Shown here piece by piece: positions 5,358-5,984 of a stretch of DNA of 5,984 nucleotides. Origin of the DNA: Oscillospiraceae bacterium. Its GTDB lineage: Bacteria > Bacillota > Clostridia > Oscillospirales > Oscillospiraceae. Numbering within the stretch: position 1 is the first letter of the stretch; each line of letters starts with the position of its first letter. The stretch spans positions 1 through 5,984 of the forward strand of contig CACXBO010000130.1 of the NCBI GenBank assembly GCA_902765975.1, read 5' to 3'. The notes under the pieces are model-generated. The model did not search any database and was not told the origin of the DNA. It was given only the letters and a program-made list of their open reading frames with translations. Made by a program: the position numbers and the translations under genes.

Positions 5358-5372
5358 GGGAAAGGATTTCCC
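5358..5372 (+). repeat. Small hairpin at the predicted 5' end of the P-loop gene mRNA
   Basis: GGGAAA (5358-5363) pairs with TTTCCC (5367-5372) around a GGA loop, right at the predicted transcription start. Such a 5' stem could protect the message. A second short palindrome, GCATT/AATGC (5386-5396), lies just before the ribosome site. Both are too short to be convincing on their own. Confidence 0.4.
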
Positions 5373-5396
5373 GCGGAACTACACAGCATTAAATGC

Positions 5397-5404
5397 GGAA
5401 AGGA
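5397..5404 (+). promoter_or_regulatory. Ribosome binding site setting the P-loop gene start
   Basis: GGAAAGGA lies 9 bases before ATG 5414. The upstream in-frame ATGs at 5393 and 5405 lie before or directly against it and cannot use it. Confidence 0.75.
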
Positions 5405-5413
5405 ATGGTCCTT

Positions 5414-5815
5414 ATGGTTAAAGTAATAATGGGACTGAAGGGCGAGGGCAAAACCAAGAAGCTTATCGACCTTGTAAAATCAGCGCTTGATGAAGAGAGC
5501 GGCGACGTAGTCGTCATCGAGACTAAGAAAGAATTGACTTATGATATCCCCTACAAAGCGAGACTCGTTCAGTACAACGAAACCGGTTATGATTTTCTTC
5601 GCGGCTTCGTAAGCGGTCTGCAGTCCGGGAATTACGATATTACTCACATATTCATGGATAGCCTTTTAAAGCTTGCCGGAGATAAAGACCTCGCCAAGGC
5701 AGAGGAGTTTTTAAACTGGCTCGACGCCTTCTCCGAGAGAGAGGGAGTCAAATTCACGCTTACCATCTCTGCCGACTCTGCTTCTGCGACAGAGGGAATG
5801 AAGAGATTCTTCTGA
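5414..5815 (+). CDS. Small P-loop NTP-binding protein, function unknown
   Basis: The product is 133 residues from ATG 5414, chosen because GGAAAGGA lies 9 bases upstream; the longer frame from 5393 lacks a ribosome site. A clear Walker A motif GLKGEGKT spans 7-14 and is followed by a helix (KKLIDLVKSAL). A strand DVVVIET (31-37) comes next, then a Walker B-like strand ITHIFMDSLL (76-85, D82) and a late strand VKFTLTISAD (112-121). This order is that of a minimal RecA- or thymidine-kinase-like P-loop fold, without a zinc lid or substrate lasso. There is no signal peptide or membrane segment, so it is cytoplasmic. I recall similar short proteins in Clostridia but know no assigned function. The promoter and terminator enclose it alone, so context gives no partner. 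Nucleotide binding is likely; hydrolysis or a kinase activity is not shown. Confidence 0.85.
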   Translation: MVKVIMGLKGEGKTKKLIDLVKSALDEESGDVVVIETKKELTYDIPYKARLVQYNETGYDFLRGFVSGLQSGNYDITHIFMDSLLKLAGDKDLAKAEEFLNWLDAFSEREGVKFTLTISADSASATEGMKRFF

Positions 5816-5831
5816 TACTTAAAGCTAACTC

Positions 5832-5856
5832 ACCCCGTCTTCTGACGGGGTTTTTC
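5832..5856 (+). terminator. Terminator of the P-loop gene
   Basis: ACCCCGTC (5832-5839) pairs perfectly with GACGGGGT (5844-5851) around a TTCT loop, followed by TTTTTC and further T-rich sequence. It lies 16 bases after the stop. Confidence 0.93.
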
Positions 5857-5932
5857 ATTTTATTGCCTTTAGGTTTTTTAAGCAAGAAGGGCAAGCTAAT
5901 AGAGCTAAATAAGACCGTATGGAGGTAATAAA

Positions 5933-5984
5933 ATGGCAAAAATGGATATGACGGCTTTCTGCGAAGGAGTTGGAGCGGGCATCC
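5933..5984 (+). CDS. Start of an unidentified gene, cut by the window edge
   Basis: ATG at 5933 is preceded by GGAGG (5921-5925) with 7 bases between, a good ribosome site. Seventeen codons are visible, beginning MAKMDMTAFCEGVGAGI, and the frame is open to the end. The piece is too short to name; the Gly/Ala stretch with a cysteine is not diagnostic. It follows a strong terminator, so it should have its own promoter in 5857-5920, but I see no convincing -35/-10 pair there. Confidence 0.65.
   Translation, partial: MAKMDMTAFCEGVGAGI

Noticed and set aside
1..5984. Mobile element, CRISPR, tRNA, riboswitch or toxin-antitoxin pair
   Set aside because: Checked by eye for transposase motifs, spaced direct repeats, cloverleaf-type segments and conserved riboswitch cores; none was convincing.

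Overview
The window looks like chromosomal DNA of an anaerobic Gram-positive Clostridia member, probably Oscillospirales or a relative. This is inferred from gene content: a Firmicutes YloU/FakA pair, a surface protein with tandem repeat domains and a C-terminal membrane anchor, consensus sigma-A-type promoters, and AGGAGG-type ribosome sites. No phage, insertion sequence, CRISPR array, tRNA or rRNA is visible.

Layout. Positions 1-778 (+) hold the 3' end of a surface-anchored protein whose start lies left of the window. It converges on the yloU-fakA operon (2929 down to 893, minus strand) at a perfect two-way hairpin terminator (808-840). YloU is an Asp23/Gls24-family envelope protein and FakA is the kinase subunit that phosphorylates exogenous fatty acids. 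Back to back with this operon, from its own promoter, is a 60-residue single-pass membrane protein of unknown function (3130-3312). A second two-way terminator (3329-3360) separates it from the convergent trxB-dut operon (4765 down to 3408, minus): thioredoxin reductase followed closely by dUTPase. trxA (4919-5230, +) is transcribed divergently from trxB, so both halves of the thioredoxin system share a 153-base control region with good promoters on both strands. After the trxA terminator comes a long imperfect inverted repeat (5288-5338) overlapping the promoter of a small P-loop protein (5414-5815), its terminator, and the first 17 codons of an unidentified gene (5933 to the edge).

How the genes work together. 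TrxB reduces TrxA with NADPH, and TrxA in turn can feed ribonucleotide reductase and other thiol enzymes. dUTPase clears dUTP, a by-product of deoxynucleotide synthesis, so trxB-dut makes biochemical sense. YloU and FakA are a conserved pair concerned with the envelope and lipid supply. The P-loop protein and the 60-residue membrane protein have no assigned role. Most of the window is ordinary core-genome content. The less explained parts are the P-loop gene and its palindromic promoter, the small membrane protein, and repeats in the two divergent promoter regions.

Several starts were moved from the longest open frame to internal codons because the ribosome site fits only the shorter form: yloU at 2929, dut at 3842, trxB at 4765 and the P-loop gene at 5414. 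fakA appears to start at TTG.
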